7,252 nucleotides of DNA from Methanoculleus sp. UBA77 (GTDB taxonomy: Archaea; Halobacteriota; Methanomicrobia; Methanomicrobiales; Methanoculleaceae): contig DALN01000011.1 of NCBI GenBank assembly GCA_002499455.1, positions 30,286 through 37,537 on the forward strand. The letters run 5' to 3'. A model generated the notes under the pieces. That model did not search any database and was not told where the DNA came from. It worked only from the letters and a program-made list of their open reading frames with translations. The position numbers and the translations under genes are program-made. Shown in pieces: positions 1-6,716 of this stretch; position 1 is the stretch's first letter, and every line of letters begins with the position of its first letter.

Positions 1-435
1 AACTACCGGATGACGAACATCGCCGCGGCCATCGGCCTCGTGCAGCTCGACCGGGTCGAGGGATTCAACGAGCGCCGGATCCACAACGCCCGCTACCTCG
101 ACCGCCACCTTGCGGGGACGGGGCTCGTCACGCCCCGGGTTGCGCCGGACGTCCGGCACGTCTACCACCAGTACGTGGTGAAGATCCCCGCCGGCTACCC
201 GCTTGGGCGGGACGCGTTCATGAAGGCGCTCGCGGAGCGGGGTATCGGCACCGCTATCCACTACCCCATCCCCGTCAATGAGCAGCCGGTCTACGGGGGC
301 TGCAACGGGAAGACGCCCTGCCGGGTATCGGACGGTCTTGCCGACTCGGTCGTGAGCCTCCCCGTCCATCCTGCGGTGACGGACGAAGACCTGGCGTATA
401 TCTGCGACGCGGTCCGGGACCTCCCGGCCGCATAA
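1..435 (+). CDS. DegT/DnrJ/EryC1/StrS-family sugar aminotransferase, C-terminal part (5' end outside window)
   Basis: The reading frame is open from base 1 and ends in TAA at 433-435, so 144 C-terminal residues are visible; the ATG at 10 is internal. The opening NYRMTNIAAAIGLVQLDRV is the conserved segment of PLP-dependent sugar aminotransferases. It is followed by the family signatures HVYHQYVVKIP, a GIGTAIHYPIPV segment and a closing SLPVHPAVTDEDLAYIC stretch. Known members transfer an amino group from glutamate to a nucleotide-linked keto sugar. The PLP-binding lysine lies upstream and cannot be checked. A glycosyltransferase follows after 23 nt and aglB lies further downstream, so a role in making an amino sugar for N-glycans or other surface glycans is likely. 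The exact sugar substrate is not determinable from this fragment. Family assignment is strong; pathway is inferred from context. Confidence 0.93.
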   Translation, partial: NYRMTNIAAAIGLVQLDRVEGFNERRIHNARYLDRHLAGTGLVTPRVAPDVRHVYHQYVVKIPAGYPLGRDAFMKALAERGIGTAIHYPIPVNEQPVYGGCNGKTPCRVSDGLADSVVSLPVHPAVTDEDLAYICDAVRDLPAA

Positions 436-458
436 CCGCCCATCCAGACCCGGTCATT

Positions 459-1592
459 ATGAGGATTTTGCTCGTCTCCACCCAGGACTACATCCACCAC
501 CCGATCCCTTCGAGGCACCACAACATCTTCGAGGAGCTGGCGACCCGGCACGAGGTGCACGTGCCCCACTTCCATGTCAGCAGGGGGAAGGAGCGCGAGA
601 CCCTCCTTCACGTCCACGAGGCGACGCAGTTCGCGGTCGAGAGCCCGTTCCTCCACTACACCTTAAACGCCCCCTGCCACTACCGGGTCATCAGCGGGAT
701 CATCCGCGATTACGATATCGATATCGTCGTCGGCGCCCACGTCCTTGCCGGGACGGCGATGGTCCGCGCGGCGAAGAAAGCCGGCGTCCCGGTGGTCTTC
801 GACCTCAAAGACTGGTTCCCCGACTCCGCCGCCGCCTACTACAAGAACCCCGCAATGAAGTGGCTGCTCCGGGAGGGTGTCCTCGCCATCACCCGCTACA
901 ACCTCGACCACAGCGACGTCGTCACGACGGTCTCTCCGGGGCTCGTCGAGAAACTCCGGAAGTACGGCTACGAGGCGGAACTGATCACGAACGGGGTCAA
1001 CACCGAACTCTTCCGCCCGATGGACGGCACCGCGATGCGGTCCGCCCTCGGGATCGCACCCGACGCCTTCGTGCTCGGCTTTGCGGGAGCGGTCGAGCGG
1101 TGGTACGCCCTCGACGAGGTGATCCGCGCACTCCCGGCGATCCGGAAACGGCACCCGAACGCCGAACTCCTGATCGTCGGTGGCTCGCTCTTCACCGGCT
1201 ACCTCGAGGAGCTCCGGGCCCTCGCGGCGGACCTCGGGGTCGGCCGCGAGGTGCACTTCACCGGGGCCGTCGACTACCGCGACCTCCCCGGCTACGTCGC
1301 CCCGATGGACCTCTGCCTCATCCCGCTCTCCCCTCCCCAGTGGGTCGACATCGCTCTCCCGAACAAGTACTTCGAGTACTCGGCCTGCGGAAAGCCGATC
1401 CTCTCCACCCCCATCCCCGATATGCTCCGGATGGGCGGCGACCGGATCGCCGTCTACCGCAACAGGGATGAGTTCGTGGAGAGGGTCGATGAGGCGGTCC
1501 TCGCCCCGCCACCGGCACCCGCCGGGATAGAGGAGCACAGCTGGAAGAAGAAGGCCGAGGCGTTCGAGAAGATCTTTGCACGGTTGACATGA
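459..1592 (+). CDS. GT4-like glycosyltransferase (GT-B fold)
   Basis: This 377-residue protein is the usual size for a GT-B retaining glycosyltransferase, which moves a sugar from an activated donor to a lipid-linked or other acceptor at the cytoplasmic face. The start MRILLVS forms the expected first beta strand of the N-terminal Rossmann domain. FDLKDWFPD (about 114-122) matches the family's D-x-x-P loop, and LITNGVN (175-181) is the interdomain motif. The C-terminal donor domain opens with LGFAGAVERW (206-215). LPNKYFEYSACGKPIL (300-315) is the nucleotide-sugar binding region with the conserved Glu306. The first glutamate of the classical EX7E motif is not present (residue 298 is Ile), as in some GT4-like enzymes. 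No Shine-Dalgarno sequence is visible before the ATG. It sits 23 nt after the aminotransferase gene, so translation from a shared transcript is plausible. Donor and acceptor are unknown; a role in N-glycan or surface polysaccharide assembly is inferred. Confidence 0.93.
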   Translation: MRILLVSTQDYIHHPIPSRHHNIFEELATRHEVHVPHFHVSRGKERETLLHVHEATQFAVESPFLHYTLNAPCHYRVISGIIRDYDIDIVVGAHVLAGTAMVRAAKKAGVPVVFDLKDWFPDSAAAYYKNPAMKWLLREGVLAITRYNLDHSDVVTTVSPGLVEKLRKYGYEAELITNGVNTELFRPMDGTAMRSALGIAPDAFVLGFAGAVERWYALDEVIRALPAIRKRHPNAELLIVGGSLFTGYLEELRALAADLGVGREVHFTGAVDYRDLPGYVAPMDLCLIPLSPPQWVDIALPNKYFEYSACGKPILSTPIPDMLRMGGDRIAVYRNRDEFVERVDEAVLAPPPAPAGIEEHSWKKKAEAFEKIFARLT

Positions 1593-1597
1593 AAACA

Positions 1598-1626
1598 CCG
1601 GGATTCACCCTATTTTTCGGTCCCGG
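1598..1626 (+). terminator. possible weak terminator after the glycosyltransferase gene
   Basis: Six bases after the stop codon, CCGGGA (1598-1603) is mirrored by TCCCGG (1621-1626). The 17-nt loop between them contains a run of five T (1613-1617). Archaeal RNA polymerase often stops at oligo-T tracts, with or without a hairpin, so this could separate the glycosyltransferase transcript from aglB. The T-run lies in the loop rather than after the stem, which is not a classical intrinsic terminator. The call is tentative. Confidence 0.3.
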
Positions 1627-1638
1627 AGATACGCCAAG

Positions 1639-1681
1639 ATTATTAATGGTTCGAAGGGAAACAGATTCCTGACAAGGAGGG
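1639..1681 (+). promoter_or_regulatory. aglB promoter (TATA box) and Shine-Dalgarno site
   Basis: An AT-rich island ATTATTAAT at 1639-1647 stands out in GC-rich surroundings and fits an archaeal TATA box. Transcription would start roughly 25 nt downstream, near 1670, giving a leader of about 16 nt. That leader holds AAGGAGGG at 1674-1681, a strong match to the archaeal anti-Shine-Dalgarno sequence, 4 nt before the ATG at 1686. This supports both the aglB start codon and an aglB transcript independent of the upstream sugar genes. The start point is an estimate. Confidence 0.6.
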
Positions 1682-1685
1682 TCCA

Positions 1686-4343
1686 ATGGCTCACGTGGAT
1701 CTCGAAAAATACCGACCGTACATAATCATTGGTTTTATCGTCCTCTTCGCCGTGCTCGCGTTCTGGACGCGAGGTATCCCCGCAGAGGGGCTGGTGACCG
1801 CCGACGGCGTCAATCTTCTGGGCAACGATCCCTGGTACAACCTTCGCCAGGTAGAACAGACCGTCGCGAACTTCCCCGGTTACGCCTGGTTCGATGCGAT
1901 GACGCTCTACCCGACCGGCGATGTCATCTACTGGGGACCGCTGTTTATCCAGATCATGGCGACGCTCTGCGTCATCGCCGGCGCAACGACGCGGCCGGAG
2001 ATCATGGTGGTGGCATCGTGGGTCCCGCCGCTGATGGCCGCGGCGATGGTGCCCGTCACCTATCTGCTCGGAAAGAAGATCGCCAACTGGAAGACCGGGC
2101 TCATCGCGGCAGGCCTGATCGCCGTCATCGGCGGGAACTACGCCTACCGTTCCCTCTTCGGGTTCGTCGACCACCATATTGCCGAGACCCTGTTCTCGAC
2201 GATCTTCGTACTCGCCTACGTTGCGGCGCTGATCGCCGCCCGGGATCACCCGTTCTCCCTCAAGGACCGCGAGACCCTGAATCTCGGGGCCTTGAAGACC
2301 CCGTTGATCGTGTCGGCGCTCGCGGGCGTCGCGTATCTCCTCGGCTTCTTCAACATGCCGACGATGATCCTCTTCGCGCTCATCGTGGCGGCGTTCACCC
2401 TGGTCCAGTTCCTCCTGGACTACTTCCAGGACCGGGCAAGCGATTACCTGGTCCTCGTGAACGCCGTCACCTTCGGCGTCGTCATCCTCGGGACCGTGGC
2501 GTTCGGCTTCCCGCACCCCGGCATTGACCTCTCCCGCTACACCGTCGGGCATGTCATCGCCAACGCCGCCCTGATCGCAGGGACGCTCGCGCTGTACGGC
2601 CTTGCGACCTACCTCCGGGAGCGGCCGAAGTACTACTTCCCAGCCGCGCTGGTGGGCGTCGCGATCGCAGCCGTCGCGGTGCTCTACATCGCCCTGCCCG
2701 ATGTCTACAATCTCCTGGTTGCAAGCCTCTTCGCCTTCTTCGGCGAGCAGCCGATCACCACGACCGTCCAGGAGGCGCGGGCCTGGTCGTTTGACGCCGC
2801 ATGGATGACGTTCCACTGGGGCCTCCTGCTCGCGGCGGGCGGGATCGCCGTCCTACTCTGGCAGAACCGCGAGAAGGTGAAACCCGCCCACATCTTTGTC
2901 CTCGTCTGGACGCTGATCATCCTTGCCTCGACGATGGCGCACGTCCGCTACGAGTACTACCTCGCGGCAAACATCGCCCTGCTCGCGGCGGTCTGTGTCG
3001 GTGCGGTCCTGAGCATGGGATGGAAGGAGGCTGCACGCTTCGCGGGCTCCGCAACCTCCGCGGTTCCTGCAAACCCGGGTGCCGCGGCGAAGGGAGAAGA
3101 GCCGGCAAAGAAGGCGAGAAAAGGAGGGAAGGCTCCCGAGGCGAAGAAGTCAAAGGGAGCCTCGAAAGGCCAGCCCGACTACCTGATAGTCGGGGCCTTC
3201 GCCGCCGTTGTCATCCTGACGCTCCTCTTCGCCGTGAGCTCCCTCCAGGCGAACATCGCCCTGGCGAACAGCGCGAAATACGGCGGCATCGACTCGCAGT
3301 GGATGGAGGCGCTCGACTGGATGGGTGCAAACACCCCCGATCCCGGCGTCGACTACACCGCCATCCACGACCAGGATTCCTTCACCTACCCGGAGACCTC
3401 CTACGGCGTCATGTCCTGGTGGGACTACGGCCACTGGATCACCTTCATCTCGAAGCGTATCCCGAACAACAACCCCTTCCAGCACGGGGTAGCCGGGCCG
3501 AACGGCTCTGCGGTCTACTTCGTCTCGACCGATGAAGCCGCCGCAAATCGTGTCCTCGACAACATCGGGACCCGCTACGTCGTCACCGACTTCCAGCTCA
3601 CCACCGGGAAGTTCCACGCCCCGGCGACCTGGGCCGATCCGGAAGTGGGTATAGATCGGTTCCAGCCCTACTTCTTCGTCCCCACGGGCGCGGGCTCGAC
3701 GAGTTACCAGGCGGTGCCGTTCTACAACCAGGAGTACTACCTGACGATGATCGCCCGCCTCCACAACTTCGACGGGTCCATGACCGACCCGACGTCGCAG
3801 GTGATCTACGCCGAGTACCGCGACGCGAGCGCCGCAGGCACCTCGCTCCCCGTCATCACGCGCACCGAGCAGGTGAACGCCACCGCAGGTGCCGCCGCGG
3901 TGGAGGCATACAACAGGAACGCTCCGGCGGGCTCCCACGCGACGCTGCTGAACATGTACTACCAGTATCGCGGCGACTCGATCCTCCAGCCGGTCGAGCG
4001 GGTGCCGGCGCTGCAGCACTACCGGCTCGTCCACGAGAGCCCCCAGAACATCTACGGCAACGTCGGTGCGAACGGGCCCGACCTGAAGTCCGTCAAGATC
4101 TTCGAGTACGTCCCCGGCGCCGTGATCAAGGGCGAAGGGATCATCGAGGTGCCGGTCACGACGAACACCGGCCGGACGTTCACCTACCGACAGGAGAGCG
4201 TGAACGGCACGTTCACCGTCCCCTACGCCACGGTTGGGGGGCCCGACGGGGTCAGGACGACGGGACCGTACCGGATCGCGGGCACCGGCCAGACGTTCGA
4301 CGTAACCGAAGAGGATATCCTGCAGGGACGCACCATCAACTGA
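1686..4343 (+). CDS. aglB: AglB, archaeal oligosaccharyltransferase (STT3 family)
   Basis: A complete 885-residue membrane enzyme that transfers a lipid-linked glycan onto Asn of N-X-S/T sequons on the outer face of the membrane. About 13 hydrophobic segments occupy residues 11-520, followed by a soluble catalytic domain. Visible motifs are: Asp48 in GNDPWYNLR (first metal-ligand motif of external loop 1); VDHHIAE at 161-167 (second acidic/His motif); TVQE at 360-363, matching the TIXE/SVSE loop with Glu363; Arg421 in HVRYEYY; and the hallmark WWDYG at 578-582, which binds the sequon. I could not place the DK/MI motif with confidence. A Lys/Ala/Gly-rich linker (about 455-496) lies in a loop predicted to be cytoplasmic, before the last membrane segment. 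The catalytic domain has three sequons of its own, at N606, N731 and N840. The start is fixed by a good Shine-Dalgarno site. Family resemblance suggests the archaeosortase-associated STT3 group, which I cannot confirm. Confidence 0.97.
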   Translation: MAHVDLEKYRPYIIIGFIVLFAVLAFWTRGIPAEGLVTADGVNLLGNDPWYNLRQVEQTVANFPGYAWFDAMTLYPTGDVIYWGPLFIQIMATLCVIAGATTRPEIMVVASWVPPLMAAAMVPVTYLLGKKIANWKTGLIAAGLIAVIGGNYAYRSLFGFVDHHIAETLFSTIFVLAYVAALIAARDHPFSLKDRETLNLGALKTPLIVSALAGVAYLLGFFNMPTMILFALIVAAFTLVQFLLDYFQDRASDYLVLVNAVTFGVVILGTVAFGFPHPGIDLSRYTVGHVIANAALIAGTLALYGLATYLRERPKYYFPAALVGVAIAAVAVLYIALPDVYNLLVASLFAFFGEQPITTTVQEARAWSFDAAWMTFHWGLLLAAGGIAVLLWQNREKVKPAHIFVLVWTLIILASTMAHVRYEYYLAANIALLAAVCVGAVLSMGWKEAARFAGSATSAVPANPGAAAKGEEPAKKARKGGKAPEAKKSKGASKGQPDYLIVGAFAAVVILTLLFAVSSLQANIALANSAKYGGIDSQWMEALDWMGANTPDPGVDYTAIHDQDSFTYPETSYGVMSWWDYGHWITFISKRIPNNNPFQHGVAGPNGSAVYFVSTDEAAANRVLDNIGTRYVVTDFQLTTGKFHAPATWADPEVGIDRFQPYFFVPTGAGSTSYQAVPFYNQEYYLTMIARLHNFDGSMTDPTSQVIYAEYRDASAAGTSLPVITRTEQVNATAGAAAVEAYNRNAPAGSHATLLNMYYQYRGDSILQPVERVPALQHYRLVHESPQNIYGNVGANGPDLKSVKIFEYVPGAVIKGEGIIEVPVTTNTGRTFTYRQESVNGTFTVPYATVGGPDGVRTTGPYRIAGTGQTFDVTEEDILQGRTIN

Positions 4344-4348
4344 CGAGG

Positions 4349-5317
4349 ATGCGGACTTCGGTCATTTACGGTGACGTCTTCACCAGACACGATATGGAGG
4401 CTCACCCCGAGTCGGGCTCCCGGTTGCGGGCGGCCCTATCGGGCGTTCCCGATAACGTGCGATGGCGTGCTCCGGTCCTCGCCACCGAGGAGGACCTGGA
4501 GCGGGTCCATCTTCCCCGCTACGTCCGCTGGGTCAGGGAGATGGCAAGGGGAACCTGTTTTTTAGACGTAAACACCTACGTCACCTGCCACTCCTTTGAG
4601 GCTGCGTCATACGCCGCCGGCTCGACCTACGCCGCCGTGGAGCGGGCGCTCGACGGCGAGCATCTCTTTGCCCTGGTCCGCCCGCCGGGGCACCACGCCG
4701 AGCCCGACCGGGCGATGGGGTTCTGCATCTTCAACAACGCCGCCGTCGCGGCGGCAAAAGCGCTTCGTGATGTCGACCGGGTGGCGATCCTGGACTGGGA
4801 TCTGCACCACGGCAACGGGACGCAGAAGGCCTTTTACAACAGCGACCGGGTGCTCTACTGCTCGGTGCACGAGGAGAACAGTTTCCCGAAGACAGGATGG
4901 ATCGACGAGATCGGGACCGGAGCGGGCCGGGGCTACACCCTCAACGCCCCGCTTGCGGCAGGGTGCACCATCTCCGATTATCAGTATATCTTCACCGAGG
5001 TCTTCATCCCGGCGATCGTCCGGTTCCGCCCCGACGTCCTGATCATCTCCGCCGGCCAGGACGCCCTCGGCGACGACGAGCACGGCCGGATGAACCTCGT
5101 GCCCGACGACTACGGTACGCTCACCGGAATGCTGGTCGACGGCACGGATCTCCCGCTCGCGCTGACCCTCGAGGGGGGCTACGGGCCGTCGCTCGGAAAG
5201 GGGATCGCCGCGATCTTCCGCGCTCTCCGGGGGGAACGGCCCGTTCCCGAGGAGAGGGCCCTCCACCGGGGGACGGAGCGGGTCGCGGAGATCCTGAAGA
5301 AGGTCCGGTTCTATTAA
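4349..5317 (+). CDS. histone deacetylase-family (HDAC/AcuC/APAH fold) zinc amidohydrolase
   Basis: The 322 residues span the whole arginase/deacetylase-fold domain. Family members remove acetyl or related acyl groups from lysines, polyamines or small molecules using one zinc ion. Visible motifs: HDMEAHPESGSR (14-25) at the N-terminus; RPPGHHAE with the catalytic pair His115-His116; GFCIFNN (124-130); DWDLHHGNGT (149-158), giving zinc ligands Asp151 and His153; SAGQDA (234-239), giving the third ligand Asp238; and LEGGYG (274-279) with the catalytic Tyr278. All catalytic residues are present, so the enzyme should be active. Residue 237 is Gln where many relatives have Phe (SAGFDA). The ATG at 4349 is supported by the N-terminal family motif; a GAGG touches the start codon with no spacer, and the aglB stop is only 5 nt upstream, so translational coupling is likely. 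The real substrate is unknown: acetylated protein, acetylpolyamine or an acetylated sugar or metabolite are all possible. Confidence 0.92.
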   Translation: MRTSVIYGDVFTRHDMEAHPESGSRLRAALSGVPDNVRWRAPVLATEEDLERVHLPRYVRWVREMARGTCFLDVNTYVTCHSFEAASYAAGSTYAAVERALDGEHLFALVRPPGHHAEPDRAMGFCIFNNAAVAAAKALRDVDRVAILDWDLHHGNGTQKAFYNSDRVLYCSVHEENSFPKTGWIDEIGTGAGRGYTLNAPLAAGCTISDYQYIFTEVFIPAIVRFRPDVLIISAGQDALGDDEHGRMNLVPDDYGTLTGMLVDGTDLPLALTLEGGYGPSLGKGIAAIFRALRGERPVPEERALHRGTERVAEILKKVRFY

Positions 5318-5349
5318 CGAGTCCGGGGTTAGGTGTGCCGGCGCACGAT

Positions 5350-5426
5350 CTCACGCGAAGCCGCGAAGAGCGCGAAGTCGGTTGGTTGTTAGCATCTCCC
5401 TTCGTGGCTTCGCGGCTTCGCGCGAG
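5350..5426. repeat. long inverted repeat made of iterated CGCGAAG units
   Basis: In the 174-bp gap between two convergent genes, a left arm at 5350-5377 mirrors a right arm at 5400-5426 across a 22-nt spacer. The core arms, 5350-5368 and 5408-5426, are complementary at 18 of 19 positions. Each arm is itself iterated: CGCGAAG occurs at 5354-5360, 5362-5368 and 5371-5377. Its complement CTTCGCG occurs at 5408-5414 and 5416-5422, with the variant CTTCGTG at 5400-5406. The unit spacing is 8-9 nt. The RNA from either strand would form a long hairpin. It may be a dispersed REP-like element, a bidirectional transcription stop for the flanking genes, or both. The rest of 5318-5491 holds nothing else I can assign. 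Confidence 0.85.
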
Positions 5427-5452
5427 TTAATGGGCGCGGATAGCGATACGGC

Positions 5453-5463
5453 CTCACGCGAAG
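5453..5463 (+). repeat. partial direct copy of the CGCGAAG repeat arm
   Basis: CTCACGCGAAG at 5453-5463 is identical to the first 11 bases of the left arm of the neighbouring inverted repeat (5350-5360). It lies 93 bp further along and close to the 3' end of ycaO. It looks like a truncated third copy of the element, which suggests the repeat was inserted or duplicated more than once here. Confidence 0.7.
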
Positions 5464-5491
5464 TGCGACGGGCCGGAGGGGCAAAGGGGGG

Positions 5492-6670
5492 TCACCCCTG
5501 CGCCGACCGCTTCCGCTCGGGGTCCATGTAGGAGACCTCAAAGCCGGGCATGACGACCCGCACCACCGGCACCGCTGTTCTGGAGAGGTCGCAGACGCAG
5601 ACCCGGTCCGTGTGGGGCTCGACCTCCGCAAGCACCCGCCGGATATCGAGGTCGAACCGGGGTGTGCTCGCGTCGGGGATGTCGGCGACATCGATCGTCT
5701 CTGCATCGGCAAACCACATCCTGTTGATCCGCTTCAGCCGGTCGTAACCCGCCTTCCGGATGACCATCTCCCGCTGGGGATCGGTGTTGCGGCCACCCTG
5801 GAGGTAACTCCCCCGGCTCCAGGCAACCTCGGTCAGGGCACGGAGCGCCGCGATCTCCACTGAGAGGTGGGTCCCCGACCCGATGACGAGCATCGCCGGA
5901 TCCTTCGTGACGGTGTCGTCCGCGGCGGCCGCGACGGTCGGGATGCCCGTCCTCCCCTCGATCAGCCAGAGATGGATATCGACCCCGTTCTCCTCGAACC
6001 GGTCGAGCATCTGCCGGGCTGCGCAGTCGTACCCTATCGTGAGGCGGCGGCCGAGGCTGCGGTTCCGTTCGGCGATGCTGAGCGCGTCCCGCTCGATCAC
6101 CTCAAAGAGGGCGTGCAGGATCGCCTCCTCGATGACGTTGCCCGATGCAAGCCCGTTCGTGTCGCTCCGGAAGAGCGGGACCGCCATGCCGAGCGAGTCG
6201 TAAGGGTGGAAGACGGCGTTGCTCGGGAGATAGACCTCCTCGTCGTTCAGGATGTCCCACCCCGGCGTCCAGTGGAGCTTCTCCCCCTGCACGAGTTCCC
6301 GCGGGATGATCAGGTCTTCCGGGTGCACCGCCCGCCCGGGCCCGATCTCCTCGTAGGTCGCGTATTCCATCCGGTCGCCCCGGTACTCAGCAGAGTAGCG
6401 CTCAAGCGCCTCCATCATCGCCGAGACCCGGGCATGGACCGGCTCCTTGCCCTTCCCGGCATGGACGCGGGTCCCTCCCCGTGCAGCTCCCGGCCGGAGT
6501 GCGGAATAGACCGGGATCCCGATACGGTCGAGGGGAGTGACGTCGACGATCTCCGTAACCCCGATCTCCGCCATCAGCGGCTCCACTGCAGCACGGGTCT
6601 CCTCGGGGGACCGGGAGCGGTGGGTTCCATCAAAGAATAACTTCTCTACCGGGCGAATCGTGATTGCCAT
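5492..6670 (-). CDS. ycaO: YcaO-type McrA-glycine thioamidation protein (methanogenesis marker 1)
   Basis: A complete 392-residue YcaO-domain protein. YcaO enzymes use ATP to phosphorylate a backbone amide; in methanogens this member, with a sulfur source and often TfuA, converts a glycine of the McrA subunit of methyl-coenzyme M reductase to thioglycine. Visible motifs: GKGKEPVHARVSAMMEALERYSAE (72-95), with Glu87 and Glu90 matching the ATP/Mg-binding MExxER; SDTNGLASGN (169-178); the following EEAILHALFEVIERDA (181-196), with the second acidic cluster; GSGTHLSVEIAALRALTEVAWSR (264-286); and the C-terminal DLSRTAVPVVRVVMPGFE (361-378). No tfuA gene lies in the window. The start at 6670 gives MAITIRPVEKLFF and sits about 27 nt from the TATA element, so the mRNA is probably leaderless or nearly so; a weak GGGAT is the only ribosome-site candidate. 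Assignment to the McrA-modifying group rests on overall resemblance and methanogen context; another YcaO substrate is less likely but possible. Confidence 0.88.
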   Translation of the reverse strand: MAITIRPVEKLFFDGTHRSRSPEETRAAVEPLMAEIGVTEIVDVTPLDRIGIPVYSALRPGAARGGTRVHAGKGKEPVHARVSAMMEALERYSAEYRGDRMEYATYEEIGPGRAVHPEDLIIPRELVQGEKLHWTPGWDILNDEEVYLPSNAVFHPYDSLGMAVPLFRSDTNGLASGNVIEEAILHALFEVIERDALSIAERNRSLGRRLTIGYDCAARQMLDRFEENGVDIHLWLIEGRTGIPTVAAAADDTVTKDPAMLVIGSGTHLSVEIAALRALTEVAWSRGSYLQGGRNTDPQREMVIRKAGYDRLKRINRMWFADAETIDVADIPDASTPRFDLDIRRVLAEVEPHTDRVCVCDLSRTAVPVVRVVMPGFEVSYMDPERKRSAQG

Positions 6671-6681
6671 TCAAGATCCCT

Positions 6682-6716
6682 TGGCAGTGATACCTTAATA
6701 GTATGGCAGATGTACC
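6682..6716. promoter_or_regulatory. shared divergent TATA region with paired direct repeats (ycaO / DUF2098)
   Basis: The 55 bp between the divergent starts (6670 and 6726) contain a single AT-rich block, CTTAATAG at 6694-6701. Read on either strand it resembles an archaeal TATA box (TTAATA on +, CTATTAAG on -). Its centre is about 28 nt from each start codon, which would place both transcription starts at or just before the ATGs, giving leaderless mRNAs. TGGCAG-N3-TACC occurs at 6682-6694 and again at 6704-6716, exactly 22 bp apart, directly flanking the TATA block. This is the layout expected of a regulator-binding site over a shared promoter. The regulator is unknown. Confidence 0.6.

Noticed and set aside
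714..725. Short palindromic GATATC-type repeat
   Set aside because: It encodes the DIDIV beta-strand residues of the glycosyltransferase and is explained by coding constraint.
663..1598. A 311-codon open frame on the - strand over the glycosyltransferase gene
   Set aside because: Same pattern: a charged, low-complexity translation opposite a gene with clear GT-B motifs, and no promoter or ribosome site of its own.
1605..2816. A 403-codon open frame on the - strand over the first half of aglB
   Set aside because: It lies antisense to a gene with unmistakable STT3 motifs. Its translation is rich in Arg, Asp, Glu and Gly without recognisable domains, as expected of a shadow frame in GC-rich DNA.
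3130..3162. Inverted repeat AGGCTCCC / GGGAGCCT within aglB
   Set aside because: It falls inside the low-complexity Lys/Ala/Gly linker and is probably a by-product of biased codon content; no regulatory role is indicated.
3150..4034. A 294-codon - strand frame over the aglB catalytic domain
   Set aside because: It is antisense to the WWDYG-containing domain and made of Val, Gly, Arg and Asp-rich sequence with no family signature.
5335..5346. Small hairpin GTGC-CGGC-GCAC just after the deacetylase gene
   Set aside because: The stem is only 4 bp and no T-run follows, so it is too weak to call a terminator next to the much larger inverted repeat.
5350..5463. CRISPR-like array of short repeats
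   Set aside because: The units are only 7-11 bp, spaced 8-9 bp or inverted, with no unique spacers of about 30-40 bp and no cas genes nearby.
5867..6640. A 257-codon + strand frame opposite ycaO
   Set aside because: The - strand frame has full YcaO motifs across this stretch. The + frame has Arg/Asp/Pro-rich sequence typical of GC-rich shadows.
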